A stretch of 64,000 nt of DNA from Peristeroidobacter soli (GTDB lineage Bacteria > Pseudomonadota > Gammaproteobacteria > Steroidobacterales > Steroidobacteraceae), in assembly GCF_004138485.1 (NCBI RefSeq), contig NZ_RYEV01000005.1:124001-188000 (forward strand), in the 5' to 3' direction. Shown here piece after piece: positions 1-8,311 of this stretch. Under the pieces are notes generated by a model. The model saw nothing but the letters and a program-made list of their open reading frames with translations. It searched no databases and was not told where the DNA came from. Position 1 is the first letter of the stretch. Each line of letters opens with the position of its first letter. Both the position numbers and the translations under genes were made by a program.

Positions 1-2
1 GG

Positions 3-329
3 GCGCGGCGCTTGCGGTTGCGGTTCCAGGGGCAGGAAATCGTCGTCGACGAGAACCGTGCAAACATCGCGATCGGTCGCGCGGAAGAGAACGACATCGT
101 GGTCAAGGGCAATCTGATCTCACGCCTGCACGCGAAGATCGAGCTGGTCCGCAATAAATTTCAGCTGGTCGATCAGAGTACCAATGGTACGTTCGTGACT
201 ACGAGAGAAGGAGAAGAGGCCTTCGTGCGCCGGGATTCGATGCAGCTGAAGGGCGAGGGATTGATTGGCTTCGGCCGGGTGCCGGAGAACAATTCGTCGC
301 TGACTGTTCGCTACGTCTGCGAAGACTAA
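3..329 (+). CDS. FHA-domain protein, C-terminal part (5' truncated by window)
   Basis: The reading frame is open to the left edge, so only the end of the protein is visible. The visible ~108 residues form a forkhead-associated domain: a GRAEENDIVV strand-turn, an SRLHAKIE motif with the conserved Ser-Arg and His of the phosphothreonine-binding face, and a DQSTNGTFV motif. FHA domains bind phosphothreonine peptides. In Proteobacteria a C-terminal FHA domain is often joined to an adenylate/guanylate cyclase or another signalling module, but the N-terminal partner lies outside the window and cannot be named. A TTG at 12 could be misread as a start, but upstream codons stay open and the domain would begin too abruptly. 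Confidence 0.75.
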   Translation, partial: ARRLRLRFQGQEIVVDENRANIAIGRAEENDIVVKGNLISRLHAKIELVRNKFQLVDQSTNGTFVTTREGEEAFVRRDSMQLKGEGLIGFGRVPENNSSLTVRYVCED

Positions 330-352
330 TAACGCCGCCGCCGTCTTTCTTT

Positions 353-610
353 TTCAAGCGTCGCGCCGGTACGGAGTGGTGCTCAGGTCGTTCAAGTGTC
401 GCGCCGTACGGAGTGACGCTCAGGTCGTTCAAGTCTCGCGCCGGTACGGAGTGATGCTCAGGTCGTTCAAGCGTCGCGCCGGTACGGAGTGACGCTCAGG
501 TCGTTCAAGTCTCGCGCCGGTACGGAGTGATGCTCAGGTCGTTCAAGTGTCGCGCCGGTATGGAGTGACGCTCAGGTAGTTCAAGCGTCGCGGCGGAGCG
601 GCGCGCAGGT
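353..610. repeat. Tandem array of a 38-bp repeat, six units plus a decayed seventh
   Basis: Units begin with TTCAAG at 353, 391, 428, 466, 504, 542 and 580, so the period is 38 bp (37 for the second unit, which lost one G). The shared core reads CGCGCCGGTACGGAGTGA and then GCTCAGGTCG. Units 3 and 5 are identical, suggesting that a 76-bp double unit was copied. The seventh unit (from 580) keeps only the first ~15 bp. The period is not a multiple of three and no coding frame explains it. The array sits between the FHA gene and the pckG terminator. Its function is unknown. Confidence 0.9.
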
Positions 611-617
611 GGCATAA

Positions 618-651
618 AAAAGCGGCGGTACCGTTAGGCACCGCCGCTTTT
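618..651. terminator. Bidirectional rho-independent terminator
   Basis: A perfect 12-bp stem, AAAAGCGGCGGT (618-629) with ACCGCCGCTTTT (640-651), encloses a 10-nt loop. A-rich sequence precedes it and T-rich sequence follows it, so it can work in both directions. It lies 12 bp beyond the pckG stop codon on the minus strand and most likely ends pckG. It would also stop plus-strand transcription from the FHA gene. Confidence 0.88.
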
Positions 652-663
652 ATTTGGCGGGTA

Positions 664-2424
664 TCAGGCCGCGTTGGCGGCTTCGAGGCGCTTGGCCACG
701 CCCTTCAGTTCTTCGCGCAGCTGACTCGGCACGCGGCTGCCATATTCATCGAGGTACTTACCGATCGCATCGACTTCCTGGCGCCACGCGGCGGGGTCGA
801 TGGACAGCAGGGTCTCGAGCGTGGACGCGTCCATGCCCAGGCCGCTGACATCGAGGTCCTGCTTGCGCGGCACGAAACCGATCGGGGTCTCGAGCGCCTC
901 GGCCTTGCCTTCGCAACGATCGGCGATCCAACGCAGCACGCGCAGGTTCTCGCCGAAGCCCGGCCACATGAACTTGCCGTTGCGGTCCTGACGGAACCAG
1001 TTGACGTGGAACACCTTCGGCAGCTTGCTGGCGTTCTTGGCGTTGCCCAGTTTCAGCCAGTGGCTCCAATAGTCAGCGAAGTTGTAGCCGGCGAACGGCT
1101 TCATCGCCATCGAGTCACGGCGTACGACGCCCATCTGGCCCACGGCCGCGGCGGTCGTTTCGGACGCCATGCCCGCGCCGACCAGCACGCCATGCGCCCA
1201 GTCGCGCGCTTCATAAACCAGCGGCGCGACTTCGCGACGACGGCCGCCGAACAGGATCGCGGAAATCGGCACGCCTTCCGGCGCATCCGCGAGCGTGGAG
1301 TAGATCGGATTCTGTTTCGCCGACACGGTGAAACGTGAGTTCGGGTGAGCGGCCGGGCCGTTGCCGGTGTACGGCTTGCCCTGCCAATCCAGCGCCGGCT
1401 TGCCGGTCTCGAGACCTTCCCACCAGGGCTGGTTGTCTTCGGTCACCGCGACATTGGTGAAGATGGTGTCGCGCTGGATCATGTCGAAGGCGTTACGGTT
1501 GGTCTTGCGGTTCGTGCCCGGCACGACACCGAAGTAACCCGATTCAGGATTGATCGCGCGCAACTGACCCTCGGCATCGACGTGCAGCCAGCTGATGTCG
1601 TCGCCCAGCGTCCAGATCTTCCAGCCCGGCATGGAAGCGGGCGGAACCAGCATGGCGAGATTAGTCTTGCCGCACGCGGACGGGAAGGCCGCGGCGATGT
1701 AATGCGTCTTGCCTTCGGGGCTCTGCAGGCCCATGAGGAGCATGTGCTCGGCCAGCCAGCCTTCTTCGCGAGCCTGGTAGCTGGCGATGCGCAGCGCGTG
1801 ACACTTCTTGCCGAGCAGGGCGTTGCCGCCGTAACCCGAGCCGACGCTCTTGATGGTGAGCTCTTCGGGGAAGTGCATGATGAAACGGCGGTCGGGATTC
1901 AGATCGCCGATCGAGTGCAGGCCCTTCACATACGTGTCTTCGCGCTCGATGCGCTTGAGCGCCGCGTCGCCCATGCGGGTCATCAGTCGCATGTTGACGA
2001 CGACATACGGGCTATCGGTGATCTCGACGCCGCAACGGGCGAACGGCGAGTCGATGGGACCCATGCAGTACGGGACCACGTACATGGTCCGGCCCTTCAT
2101 CGCGCCGGCGAACAGATCGTCGATCTTGCGATGGGCCTCGGCGGGCTCCATCCAGTGATTGTTCGGGCCGGCGTCTTCCTTGTTACGCGTGCAGACGAAC
2201 GTCAGGTGCTCGACCCGCGCCACGTCCGAAGGGTTCGAGCGGTGCAGATAACAATTGGGATGGGTGTCCTGATTGAGCTTGATAAGATCGCCGCTCTCGA
2301 GCATCGCTTCGATCAGTGCGGCGTTCTCGGCGTCGGAGCCGTTACACCAGTGGATCGATGCTGGCTGGGTCAGGCGGGCGACTTCCTCCACCCAGCGTTT
2401 GAGCGATGCATTAGACGTGGACAT
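664..2424 (-). CDS. pckG: Phosphoenolpyruvate carboxykinase (GTP)
   Basis: Converts oxaloacetate and GTP to phosphoenolpyruvate, CO2 and GDP (EC 4.1.1.32), the entry step of gluconeogenesis, in the cytoplasm. The 586-residue product has the normal length for the GTP family. It carries the kinase-1a P-loop FPSACGKTN near residue 250, followed by WTLGDDISW with metal-binding Asp residues, and NPESGYFGVVPGTN. This differs from the ATP-dependent PckA of Escherichia coli. The start ATG at 2424-2422 gives MSTSNASLKRW. It stands alone on the minus strand, with a candidate promoter at 2479-2502 and a strong terminator 12 bp past the stop. Confidence 0.97.
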   Translation of the reverse strand: MSTSNASLKRWVEEVARLTQPASIHWCNGSDAENAALIEAMLESGDLIKLNQDTHPNCYLHRSNPSDVARVEHLTFVCTRNKEDAGPNNHWMEPAEAHRKIDDLFAGAMKGRTMYVVPYCMGPIDSPFARCGVEITDSPYVVVNMRLMTRMGDAALKRIEREDTYVKGLHSIGDLNPDRRFIMHFPEELTIKSVGSGYGGNALLGKKCHALRIASYQAREEGWLAEHMLLMGLQSPEGKTHYIAAAFPSACGKTNLAMLVPPASMPGWKIWTLGDDISWLHVDAEGQLRAINPESGYFGVVPGTNRKTNRNAFDMIQRDTIFTNVAVTEDNQPWWEGLETGKPALDWQGKPYTGNGPAAHPNSRFTVSAKQNPIYSTLADAPEGVPISAILFGGRRREVAPLVYEARDWAHGVLVGAGMASETTAAAVGQMGVVRRDSMAMKPFAGYNFADYWSHWLKLGNAKNASKLPKVFHVNWFRQDRNGKFMWPGFGENLRVLRWIADRCEGKAEALETPIGFVPRKQDLDVSGLGMDASTLETLLSIDPAAWRQEVDAIGKYLDEYGSRVPSQLREELKGVAKRLEAANAA

Positions 2425-2478
2425 TAGGGCGACAACCTCGCGGTTTCATGAAAACTCATAGATGTATTAGTGGTGGTG

Positions 2479-2502
2479 ATTATACCCAGCGCCTTTCGCG
2501 CT
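2479..2502 (-). promoter_or_regulatory. Candidate pckG promoter -10 with adjacent inverted repeat
   Basis: Read on the minus strand, a perfect TATAAT (2484-2479) lies 55 bp upstream of the pckG start. Directly upstream of it is the inverted repeat AGCGC-GAAAG-GCGCT (2502-2488), which falls in the spacer region and could be an operator. No good -35 hexamer is visible at 17 bp, so an activator-dependent promoter is possible. The assignment rests on sequence alone. Confidence 0.4.
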
Positions 2503-2589
2503 GCATGGCTTGTCGAGTTCCTTGACGCGGCGTTGCTGCATAACGACGTCCCGAGCTGCGGAATCGATGCCAGAATCCAACGTATCTTG

Positions 2590-3060
2590 ATGAAATCCCT
2601 AGTTTTAGTAATTGTGTGGCTGACAACGTTCGTCAGTCTTGCCATGGCGACAGAGCCGGTTGAGTTGCGCACGGAGCTGGTCGCGGAGGTGCGGGAAAGC
2701 GTCGCGGCCGCGGAGCGCCCGACCTTTCGCATGGTGCCAGCGACCCAGCTGTCGCAGGGCCAGGTTGTCTACTACACAGTTCGAATTACCAACCCAACGC
2801 CGGTGTTCGCCAATAAGGTCCAGGTCAGTCAGTTGATTCCCGCCAACACGTCCTATGTCCCGGGCTCGGCGGCCGGGCCGGGCGCGGACATCGAGTTCTC
2901 GATCGATGGCGGTCAGACCTTCTCGCGTCCCGAAACCTTGAAGCAGTCCGACGGCACCCGCGCGCCACCCGAGCGCTACACTCATATTCGATGGAGCCTG
3001 CGCAACCCGCTGGCCCCCGGAGCCACCGCGCTGGCCCGCTTTAGAGCTACCTTTCGCTGA
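2590..3060 (+). CDS. Secreted DUF11-repeat-like protein
   Basis: The product is 156 residues. The start at 2590 (MKSLVLVIVWLTTFVSLAMA) gives a clean signal peptide cut after AMA; upstream in-frame codons encode no plausible leader. The mature part has a TQLSQGQVVYYTVRITNPTP segment and the TSYVPGSA element typical of DUF11 (Ig-like) domains in exported surface proteins. There is one domain only, so this is a minimal periplasmic or surface protein of unknown role. Its TGA overlaps the ATG of the helicase gene (TGATG at 3058-3062), indicating co-translation with it, although a functional link is not obvious. Confidence 0.75.
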   Translation: MKSLVLVIVWLTTFVSLAMATEPVELRTELVAEVRESVAAAERPTFRMVPATQLSQGQVVYYTVRITNPTPVFANKVQVSQLIPANTSYVPGSAAGPGADIEFSIDGGQTFSRPETLKQSDGTRAPPERYTHIRWSLRNPLAPGATALARFRATFR

Positions 3061-5057
3061 TGCAAGACTTCGAGGAAATCTTTGGCGCCGAGGGACCGCT
3101 GGCGGAGGCGATTCCGGGCTTTGCCACGCGCGATGAGCAGATCGCGATGGCCGAGCAGGTGTGGCAGGCGCTGCGCTCCAAGGGGCGGCTGATCGTCGAG
3201 GCGGGCACCGGCACGGGCAAGACGTTCGCGTATCTGGTGCCGGCTTTGCTCTCGGGCCGGCGTGTGATCGTTTCCACCGGCACACGCAATCTGCAGGATC
3301 AGCTGTTTCATCGCGACTTGCCGACGGTGTCGGCCGCGATCGGCCGGCCATCGCGTGTCGCTCTATTGAAGGGTCGCGCGAACTATCTTTGTCAGCATCG
3401 GCTCGAGATGGCCGAGCAGCAGGCTGTGTCGCGTGGTCTGCGGCGTGAAGTTGCCGTCGCGCTATCCAAAGTGCGGGCCTGGTCGAACGTCACCAAAGAG
3501 GGCGATATCTCCGAGCTCGCGCAATTGAGCGAATCGGATCCGGTGTGGCCGTGGGTCACATCCACTCGCGACAACTGTCTCGGCCCGGATTGTCCGTCGT
3601 TCGATCGTTGCCACGTGGTCAACGCGAGACGTAACGCGCAGGGCGCGGACATCGTCGTCGTGAATCATCACTTGCTGATGGCGGATCTGGTGCTCAAGGA
3701 AGAGGGCTTCGGCGATCTGCTGCCCGGCGCGGACGCCATCGTCATCGATGAGGCGCATCAGTTGCCGGAGGTGGCCGCGAACTTCCTGGGCTTCACCGTG
3801 TCGAGCCGTCAGATGCAAGCGCTGGCACGCGATCTCGCCAGTGAGTTGCTGCTCGCCGGGCCTCAGCAGGCGGTGTCGGCGGCATTCTCGCAAACCATCG
3901 ATCGGCAACTCGTCGATCTGCAGGATTCGCTGCGCAGTCAGCGCGAGCGTTGTGAATACAAGGATTGGCCGGCACTTACCATCGAAGCGCTCGCCAACCT
4001 GCGCAGCTCGCTGGACGATCTGATTCAGTCGCTGACCGAAGCTTCGAAAGACAACACCGGGCTCGCGAACCTGCGTCGGCGCGCTTCGGAAGTGTCGAGT
4101 CGGCTGGGCGAGTTGATTGAAGAGGAAGGCAAGGCCGCGGTGCCGAGCGTGCGCTGGGCGCAGAGCTCGGGGCAGGGCGTGTCATTTCATTTGGTGCCGC
4201 TCGACGTGGCCGAGCAACTCGGTGACCTCGTGCAGGCAAACGCGGCCGCGTGGGTGTGCACGTCGGCGACGCTCGCGATCGGTGAAAGCTTCGATCACTT
4301 CATGCAACGAATTGGAATGCGTGATGCGCGGACCGCGCGTTATGGCAGTCCGTTCGATTACGAGTCGCAGACTCTGTTGTATCTGCCGAAGTCATTGCCG
4401 CCGCCCTCGTCGCCGCGCCATACGGTGAGTGTGGTCGACGCAGCGTTGCCGGTACTGCGAGCGAGTGGCGGTCGCGCGTTCATGCTGTTCACGAGTCATC
4501 GGGCGCTTCGCGAAGCCGCCGACTTGTTGTTGGCGCGCTTGGGGCCGGCGTTGCCGTTCCCCGTGCTGGTCCAAGGCGATGCGCCTCGCGAAGTGTTGTT
4601 GACGCGGTTCCGTGAGCGGGGCAACGCGGTGCTGCTCGGAACGAGCAGTTTCTGGGAGGGCGTCGACGTGAAGGGTGCGGCGTTGTCGGTGGTGATCATC
4701 GACAAGCTGCCATTCGCCGCGCCCGACGATCCGGTGCTCAAGGCTCGCCTCGACGCCATCGAGCGTCGCGGCGGCAATGCGTTCTTCGAAGAGCAAATCC
4801 CGCAGGCTGTGATCACCTTGAAGCAGGGCGTCGGCCGGCTGATGCGCGATCCGAACGACTTCGGCGTCATCATGCTGTGTGACGAGCGCCTGCGGACCAA
4901 GGGTTATGGGCGCATTTTCCTGGACAGCCTGCCGACCATGCCTCGCACCCAGAATCTGGTCGATGTTCAGCAGTTCTTATATGAGAGGTTGAGCGCCATC
5001 GGGCTCGCTCCGGATCCCGAGGCGATGAATCCCTCCACCGCGATTGACTGGCCATGA
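3060..5057 (+). CDS. DinG/YoaA-family iron-sulfur DNA helicase
   Basis: A 665-residue superfamily 2, XPD-like 5'-3' ATP-dependent DNA helicase acting in DNA repair. The Walker A motif GTGTGKT is at residues 49-55 and the DEAH box at 230-233. Between them four cysteines (C111, C173, C178, C184) are spaced as in the 4Fe-4S domain of DinG, YoaA and XPD. The C-terminal half has the SFWEGVDVKG motif and the GVGRLMRDPNDFGVI motif VI. Length and Cys spacing fit YoaA (about 636 residues) better than DinG (about 716), so a YoaA-like identity is likely but not proven. It overlaps the DUF11 gene upstream and is 15 bp from tsaB downstream. Confidence 0.9.
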   Translation: MQDFEEIFGAEGPLAEAIPGFATRDEQIAMAEQVWQALRSKGRLIVEAGTGTGKTFAYLVPALLSGRRVIVSTGTRNLQDQLFHRDLPTVSAAIGRPSRVALLKGRANYLCQHRLEMAEQQAVSRGLRREVAVALSKVRAWSNVTKEGDISELAQLSESDPVWPWVTSTRDNCLGPDCPSFDRCHVVNARRNAQGADIVVVNHHLLMADLVLKEEGFGDLLPGADAIVIDEAHQLPEVAANFLGFTVSSRQMQALARDLASELLLAGPQQAVSAAFSQTIDRQLVDLQDSLRSQRERCEYKDWPALTIEALANLRSSLDDLIQSLTEASKDNTGLANLRRRASEVSSRLGELIEEEGKAAVPSVRWAQSSGQGVSFHLVPLDVAEQLGDLVQANAAAWVCTSATLAIGESFDHFMQRIGMRDARTARYGSPFDYESQTLLYLPKSLPPPSSPRHTVSVVDAALPVLRASGGRAFMLFTSHRALREAADLLLARLGPALPFPVLVQGDAPREVLLTRFRERGNAVLLGTSSFWEGVDVKGAALSVVIIDKLPFAAPDDPVLKARLDAIERRGGNAFFEEQIPQAVITLKQGVGRLMRDPNDFGVIMLCDERLRTKGYGRIFLDSLPTMPRTQNLVDVQQFLYERLSAIGLAPDPEAMNPSTAIDWP

Positions 5058-5072
5058 TAATTGGAGAGGACC

Positions 5073-5744
5073 ATGCGCCTGCTTGCCGTCGACACCGCCA
5101 CTGAACGTTGCTCCGTCGCCTTGCGCCTCGACGGCCAGGTGATCGAGCGCGTCAGTGAGCAGCCGCGTGGGGCCGCGGATCTGGTGCTGCCCATGGTCGA
5201 GGCGGTGTTGAAGGAGGCGGGCGTACGATTGGCGGACCTCGACGGCATCGCTTACGGCCGGGGGCCGGGCGCGTTCACCGGAGTCCGCATCGGCGTCGGC
5301 GTCGTTCAGGGGCTGGCGTTCGGCGCCGGGCTGCAGACCGTCGGTATCTCGAATCTCGCGGCCGTTGCTCAGCAAGTCGCGGGGCCGGGAGATCGAATTC
5401 TGGTGTGCATGGATGCCCGCATGAACCAGGTGTACTGGTCGAGCTTCGCTCGCGATTCAGGAGCGGAGCTGGTTACAGCGCTCGCGCCGGAGCGCGTCGA
5501 TGCACCGGATGCAGTCACCGACGGGGATTTCACGGTCCTGGCCGGTACGGGCTTCAAAGCGTACGCCTCGCTGCGCGCAAGATTGGCAAGCGGCACTCGT
5601 GTCGTTCACGAAGAGGCGTTGCCCAAGGCCAGCGACATCGCACTGCTGGCCGAAGCGGAGTTTCGCGCCGGGCGGGCCAAGCCCGCGAGCGAGGCCGAGC
5701 CCGTCTACGTCCGCGATCAGGTCGCCCACGTCAAAAGTGCCTGA
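5073..5744 (+). CDS. tsaB: tRNA t6A37 threonylcarbamoyltransferase complex subunit TsaB
   Basis: TsaB is the inactive kinase-fold partner of TsaD, required with TsaC and TsaE to make N6-threonylcarbamoyladenosine at position 37 of ANN-decoding tRNAs. The 223-residue product opens with MRLLAVDTATERCSVAL, has the GRGPGAFTGVRIGVGVVQGLA signature, and ends with the AEPVYVRDQVAH segment common to the family. ATG at 5073 is chosen over an in-frame TTG at 5061 because GGAGAGG (5063-5069) is correctly placed for it and the family N-terminus matches. It lies 15 bp after the helicase gene, a pairing also found in other Gammaproteobacteria. Confidence 0.94.
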   Translation: MRLLAVDTATERCSVALRLDGQVIERVSEQPRGAADLVLPMVEAVLKEAGVRLADLDGIAYGRGPGAFTGVRIGVGVVQGLAFGAGLQTVGISNLAAVAQQVAGPGDRILVCMDARMNQVYWSSFARDSGAELVTALAPERVDAPDAVTDGDFTVLAGTGFKAYASLRARLASGTRVVHEEALPKASDIALLAEAEFRAGRAKPASEAEPVYVRDQVAHVKSA

Positions 5745-5819
5745 GCAACAGCGCCGGCTGTAAAGAAGCTGTAACAAAGCCTGTGCTCCGAGCTCTCCGC
5801 ACCAGAAGAATGAAAATAA

Positions 5820-5844
5820 CGCTCCCCTCCCGCGCACGGGAGCG
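5820..5844. terminator. Hairpin after tsaB (possible terminator or short palindromic element)
   Basis: CGCTCCC (5820-5826) pairs with GGGAGCG (5838-5844). A nested alternative is CTCCCG-CGCA-CGGGAG (5827-5842). No T-run follows directly, so termination would be weak. It could instead be a degenerate copy of a dispersed intergenic palindrome. Confidence 0.35.
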
Positions 5845-5920
5845 GGCAACGGGTGGGTTTTCCCGCGTAATTCCTGCCCGCGTCGCGACTTTGTCATCTT
5901 GGGAGCAATTTCCCCGGGGC

Positions 5921-5938
5921 TCGTCATGCGACTGTCAT
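5921..5938 (+). promoter_or_regulatory. Pho box upstream of phoB
   Basis: TCGTCATGCGACTGTCAT consists of two 7-bp half-sites (TCGTCAT at 5921, CTGTCAT at 5932) at the 11-bp spacing expected for PhoB dimers. A further TTGTCAT lies upstream at 5891. It is 64 bp before the phoB start and implies autoregulation of phoBR. Confidence 0.75.
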
Positions 5939-6001
5939 ACTTCGTTGCTGTAATGTGTGGCGTCACCCATGTCATTGAATTAAGGCCACATCGCTTACCT
6001 C

Positions 6002-6697
6002 ATGGCTACCAAGCAGATTCTGATCGTCGAGGATGAGCGGCCCATCCGCGAGATGATTGCCTTCGGATTGCGACGTAGCGGTTTCGAAGTCAGGGAAGCG
6101 GCGGATGTGAGCGCCGCCCGGGCCAGCATTGCCGACCAGCGTCCCGATCTGGTGCTGATCGACTGGATGTTGCCGGACATGAGCGGCCTGGAGTTGACCC
6201 GCGCTCTGAAGCGCGACAAGGAAACCCAGGAAGTGCCGGTGATCATGCTGACCGCCCGCGCCGAGGAGCAGGACAAAGTCATGGGCCTGGACAGCGGCGC
6301 CGACGACTACGTCACCAAACCCTTTTCGCCTCGCGAGCTGCTGGCTCGTATCAATGCCGTTTTGCGCAGGTCGACCAACGGCAGTGGCGAGGAGCTGATC
6401 GAAGCCGAAGGACTGGTGCTGGACGCGGCCGGTCATCGCGTTACCGTAGGCGATCGCACCGTGCAGCTCGGACCCACCGAGTATAGGTTGCTGTCCTTCT
6501 TCATGACGCATGCGGAGCGGGTGTACAGTCGCGCTCAACTCCTCGATCGCGTCTGGGGAGGCAACGTTTATGTGGAAGAACGAACGGTCGATGTGCACAT
6601 CCGTCGCTTGCGCAAGGCGCTCGAAGCCTTCAACTACGATCGTTTCATTCAGACCGTGCGAGGCTCGGGATATCGTTTCTCAACGCGCGCGGAGTAG
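6002..6697 (+). CDS. phoB: Phosphate regulon response regulator PhoB
   Basis: An OmpR/PhoB-family transcription factor of 231 residues. The receiver domain has the acidic pair in VEDE, the phosphoacceptor D54 ([11 protein letters not shown]), T84 and K106 (DDYVTKPF). The winged-helix output domain follows from about residue 130, ending in [17 protein letters not shown] and RGSGYRF, the recognition helix and wing typical of PhoB. Phosphorylated PhoB binds Pho boxes and recruits sigma-70. phoR follows after 3 bp, so the two form an operon. A Pho box at 5921 suggests positive autoregulation, and further boxes lie upstream of the porin and pstS. Confidence 0.97.
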   Translation: MATKQILIVEDERPIREMIAFGLRRSGFEVREAADVSAARASIADQRPDLVLIDWMLPDMSGLELTRALKRDKETQEVPVIMLTARAEEQDKVMGLDSGADDYVTKPFSPRELLARINAVLRRSTNGSGEELIEAEGLVLDAAGHRVTVGDRTVQLGPTEYRLLSFFMTHAERVYSRAQLLDRVWGGNVYVEERTVDVHIRRLRKALEAFNYDRFIQTVRGSGYRFSTRAE

Positions 6698-6700
6698 CCG

Positions 6701-8035
6701 TTGAAGAAAATCCTCAGCGCCTTTTCGCCGTCCGGCTGGCAATCCGTGTCCCGGCTCGGTCTCGCGCTGGCGCTCGCCGTGGTGATCGGCCTCATCGCCG
6801 GCCGGGTGGCGCTGGCGCTGGCGATCACCCTGGGAATCTATTCGATCTCGCAGGTCAGAAATGCCCTGCGCGTGGAGTACTGGCTGCGTCACCGCCGGGT
6901 CGAAACGCCGCCCGACATGAGTGGCGTTTGGGGAGAGCTGGTGACCATCGTCAGTCGCATTTACCGGCGCAAGCAGTTTCATCGGGCCCGCGTCACGGGC
7001 CTGCTGCGTGAGTTCCGTCGTCTCACCAGCGCGATGCCCGAGGGTGCGGTGCTGCTCGGCCCCGATCACGAAATTCTGTGGTTCAACGGTCGCGCCGGTG
7101 ATTGGCTGCAGCTGCGGCGCAAGCGCGATGTCGGCATTCGCATCGAGAACCTGGTGCGCCATCCGACCTTCATCGATTACCTGAAGACCGGTCATCCCAG
7201 CGAAGGCGCGATCGTGCAGGATCTGGAGACCGATCGCTGGCTGGCCTTCAACATCGTGCGCACCGGCACCGCCGAGCGGCAGCTACTGATGGTTCGCGAC
7301 GTGAGTCAGGAACAGCAGCTGCAGTCGATGCGCAAAGACTTCGTCGCCAACGCCTCGCACGAGCTGCGCTCGCCGCTCACCGTCATCAGCGGCTATCTCG
7401 ACGCGCTCGCCGACGACGACAATCTGGATCCGGCCTGGAGCAGCCCGGTGCTGGAGATGCGCCGCCAGGCCGAGCGCATGCGGACCATCATCAAGGATCT
7501 GCTGGAGCTCTCGAAGCTCGAGTCCGGCGAGCATACGCAGGAAGAGCAACCGGTCGACATGGCCGGCATGCTGGCGCTGTTGCGCAAGGAAGTGATGGCG
7601 CTCGACGAGCGTCCACGCAACGTGCGTCTGCAACTGGACAGCGACGCGCTGTTGAAGGGCGTCGAGTCCGAGTTGCATTCGATCGCTTCGAATCTGATCA
7701 CCAACGCGGTCAAGTACACGCCCGCGGAAGGCGAGATCGAGCTGCGTTGGTGGGTCGACGACACGGGGGCGCATCTGGCGGTGCGCGATACCGGCGTCGG
7801 CATCGCCGAAGAACATATTCCGCGGCTGACTGAACGTTTCTATCGAGTCGATCCGGGGCGGGCCCGCAGCATGGGCGGCTCGGGGCTGGGTCTGGCCATC
7901 GTCAAACATGCTTTGCAGCGGCACGAGGGGACGCTGCAGATCCAAAGCAAGGAAGGCGTCGGCAGCACCTTCACGTGTCACTTCCCTCGCGCTCGCGTGA
8001 TTCCACGCAGCACCGGCGTTCTCGCCACCGCCTGA
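6701..8035 (+). CDS. phoR: Phosphate regulon sensor histidine kinase PhoR
   Basis: A 444-residue membrane sensor kinase for PhoB. A hydrophobic stretch at about residues 18-50 forms the short N-terminal membrane anchor typical of PhoR, with no periplasmic sensor domain. A PAS-like segment (AMPEGAVLLGPDHEILWFN, about 111-129) follows. The dimerisation/phosphotransfer helix has H220 in NASHELRSPL. The ATPase domain has N (SNLITNAVKYTP), G1 (VRDTGVGI), F (TERFYRV) and G2 (GGSGLGLAIVKH) boxes. The start is a TTG at 6701, 3 bp after phoB; no better ATG fits. PhoR senses phosphate through the Pst transporter and PhoU. Confidence 0.96.
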   Translation: MKKILSAFSPSGWQSVSRLGLALALAVVIGLIAGRVALALAITLGIYSISQVRNALRVEYWLRHRRVETPPDMSGVWGELVTIVSRIYRRKQFHRARVTGLLREFRRLTSAMPEGAVLLGPDHEILWFNGRAGDWLQLRRKRDVGIRIENLVRHPTFIDYLKTGHPSEGAIVQDLETDRWLAFNIVRTGTAERQLLMVRDVSQEQQLQSMRKDFVANASHELRSPLTVISGYLDALADDDNLDPAWSSPVLEMRRQAERMRTIIKDLLELSKLESGEHTQEEQPVDMAGMLALLRKEVMALDERPRNVRLQLDSDALLKGVESELHSIASNLITNAVKYTPAEGEIELRWWVDDTGAHLAVRDTGVGIAEEHIPRLTERFYRVDPGRARSMGGSGLGLAIVKHALQRHEGTLQIQSKEGVGSTFTCHFPRARVIPRSTGVLATA

Positions 8036-8053
8036 TTCATCCGCTCGCGCAGT

Positions 8054-8098
8054 TTGTCACATCCCTGTCATGCGGGTGACCCGTCACTCGCATGTCAC
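8054..8098 (+). promoter_or_regulatory. Double Pho box upstream of the porin gene
   Basis: Two sites are readable. TTGTCACATCCCTGTCAT (8054-8071) has half-sites 11 bp apart. CCGTCAC at 8081 and ATGTCAC at 8092 form the second pair, also 11 bp apart. Together they predict strong PhoB activation of the porin gene starting at 8312. Confidence 0.78.
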
Positions 8099-8311
8099 AA
8101 ACACGCGCGCAACATCTATTTCCTGCGGTGCTGCCCGTACGGAATCGTGGCTGCAGCATTTGCACAACGTTCAATCAACGTCAAACGATCCGAGCATTGA
8201 AACATTGTTGTAATAACTCCGCCGTATAACGCCTGTCCGACACGCGCAGCAGCGCGGGAAGTTTTGAGCAGATTGTCTGGTCAGGTTATGAAACAAACGG
8301 AGACACCCCCC

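Noticed and set aside
353-610. CRISPR array
   Set aside because: The 38-bp units are directly adjacent without spacers, so they are tandem repeats, not repeat-spacer units.
1345-2427. Plus-strand open frame of about 360 codons
   Set aside because: It is antisense to pckG, which is certain, and shows only the biased composition of a shadow frame.
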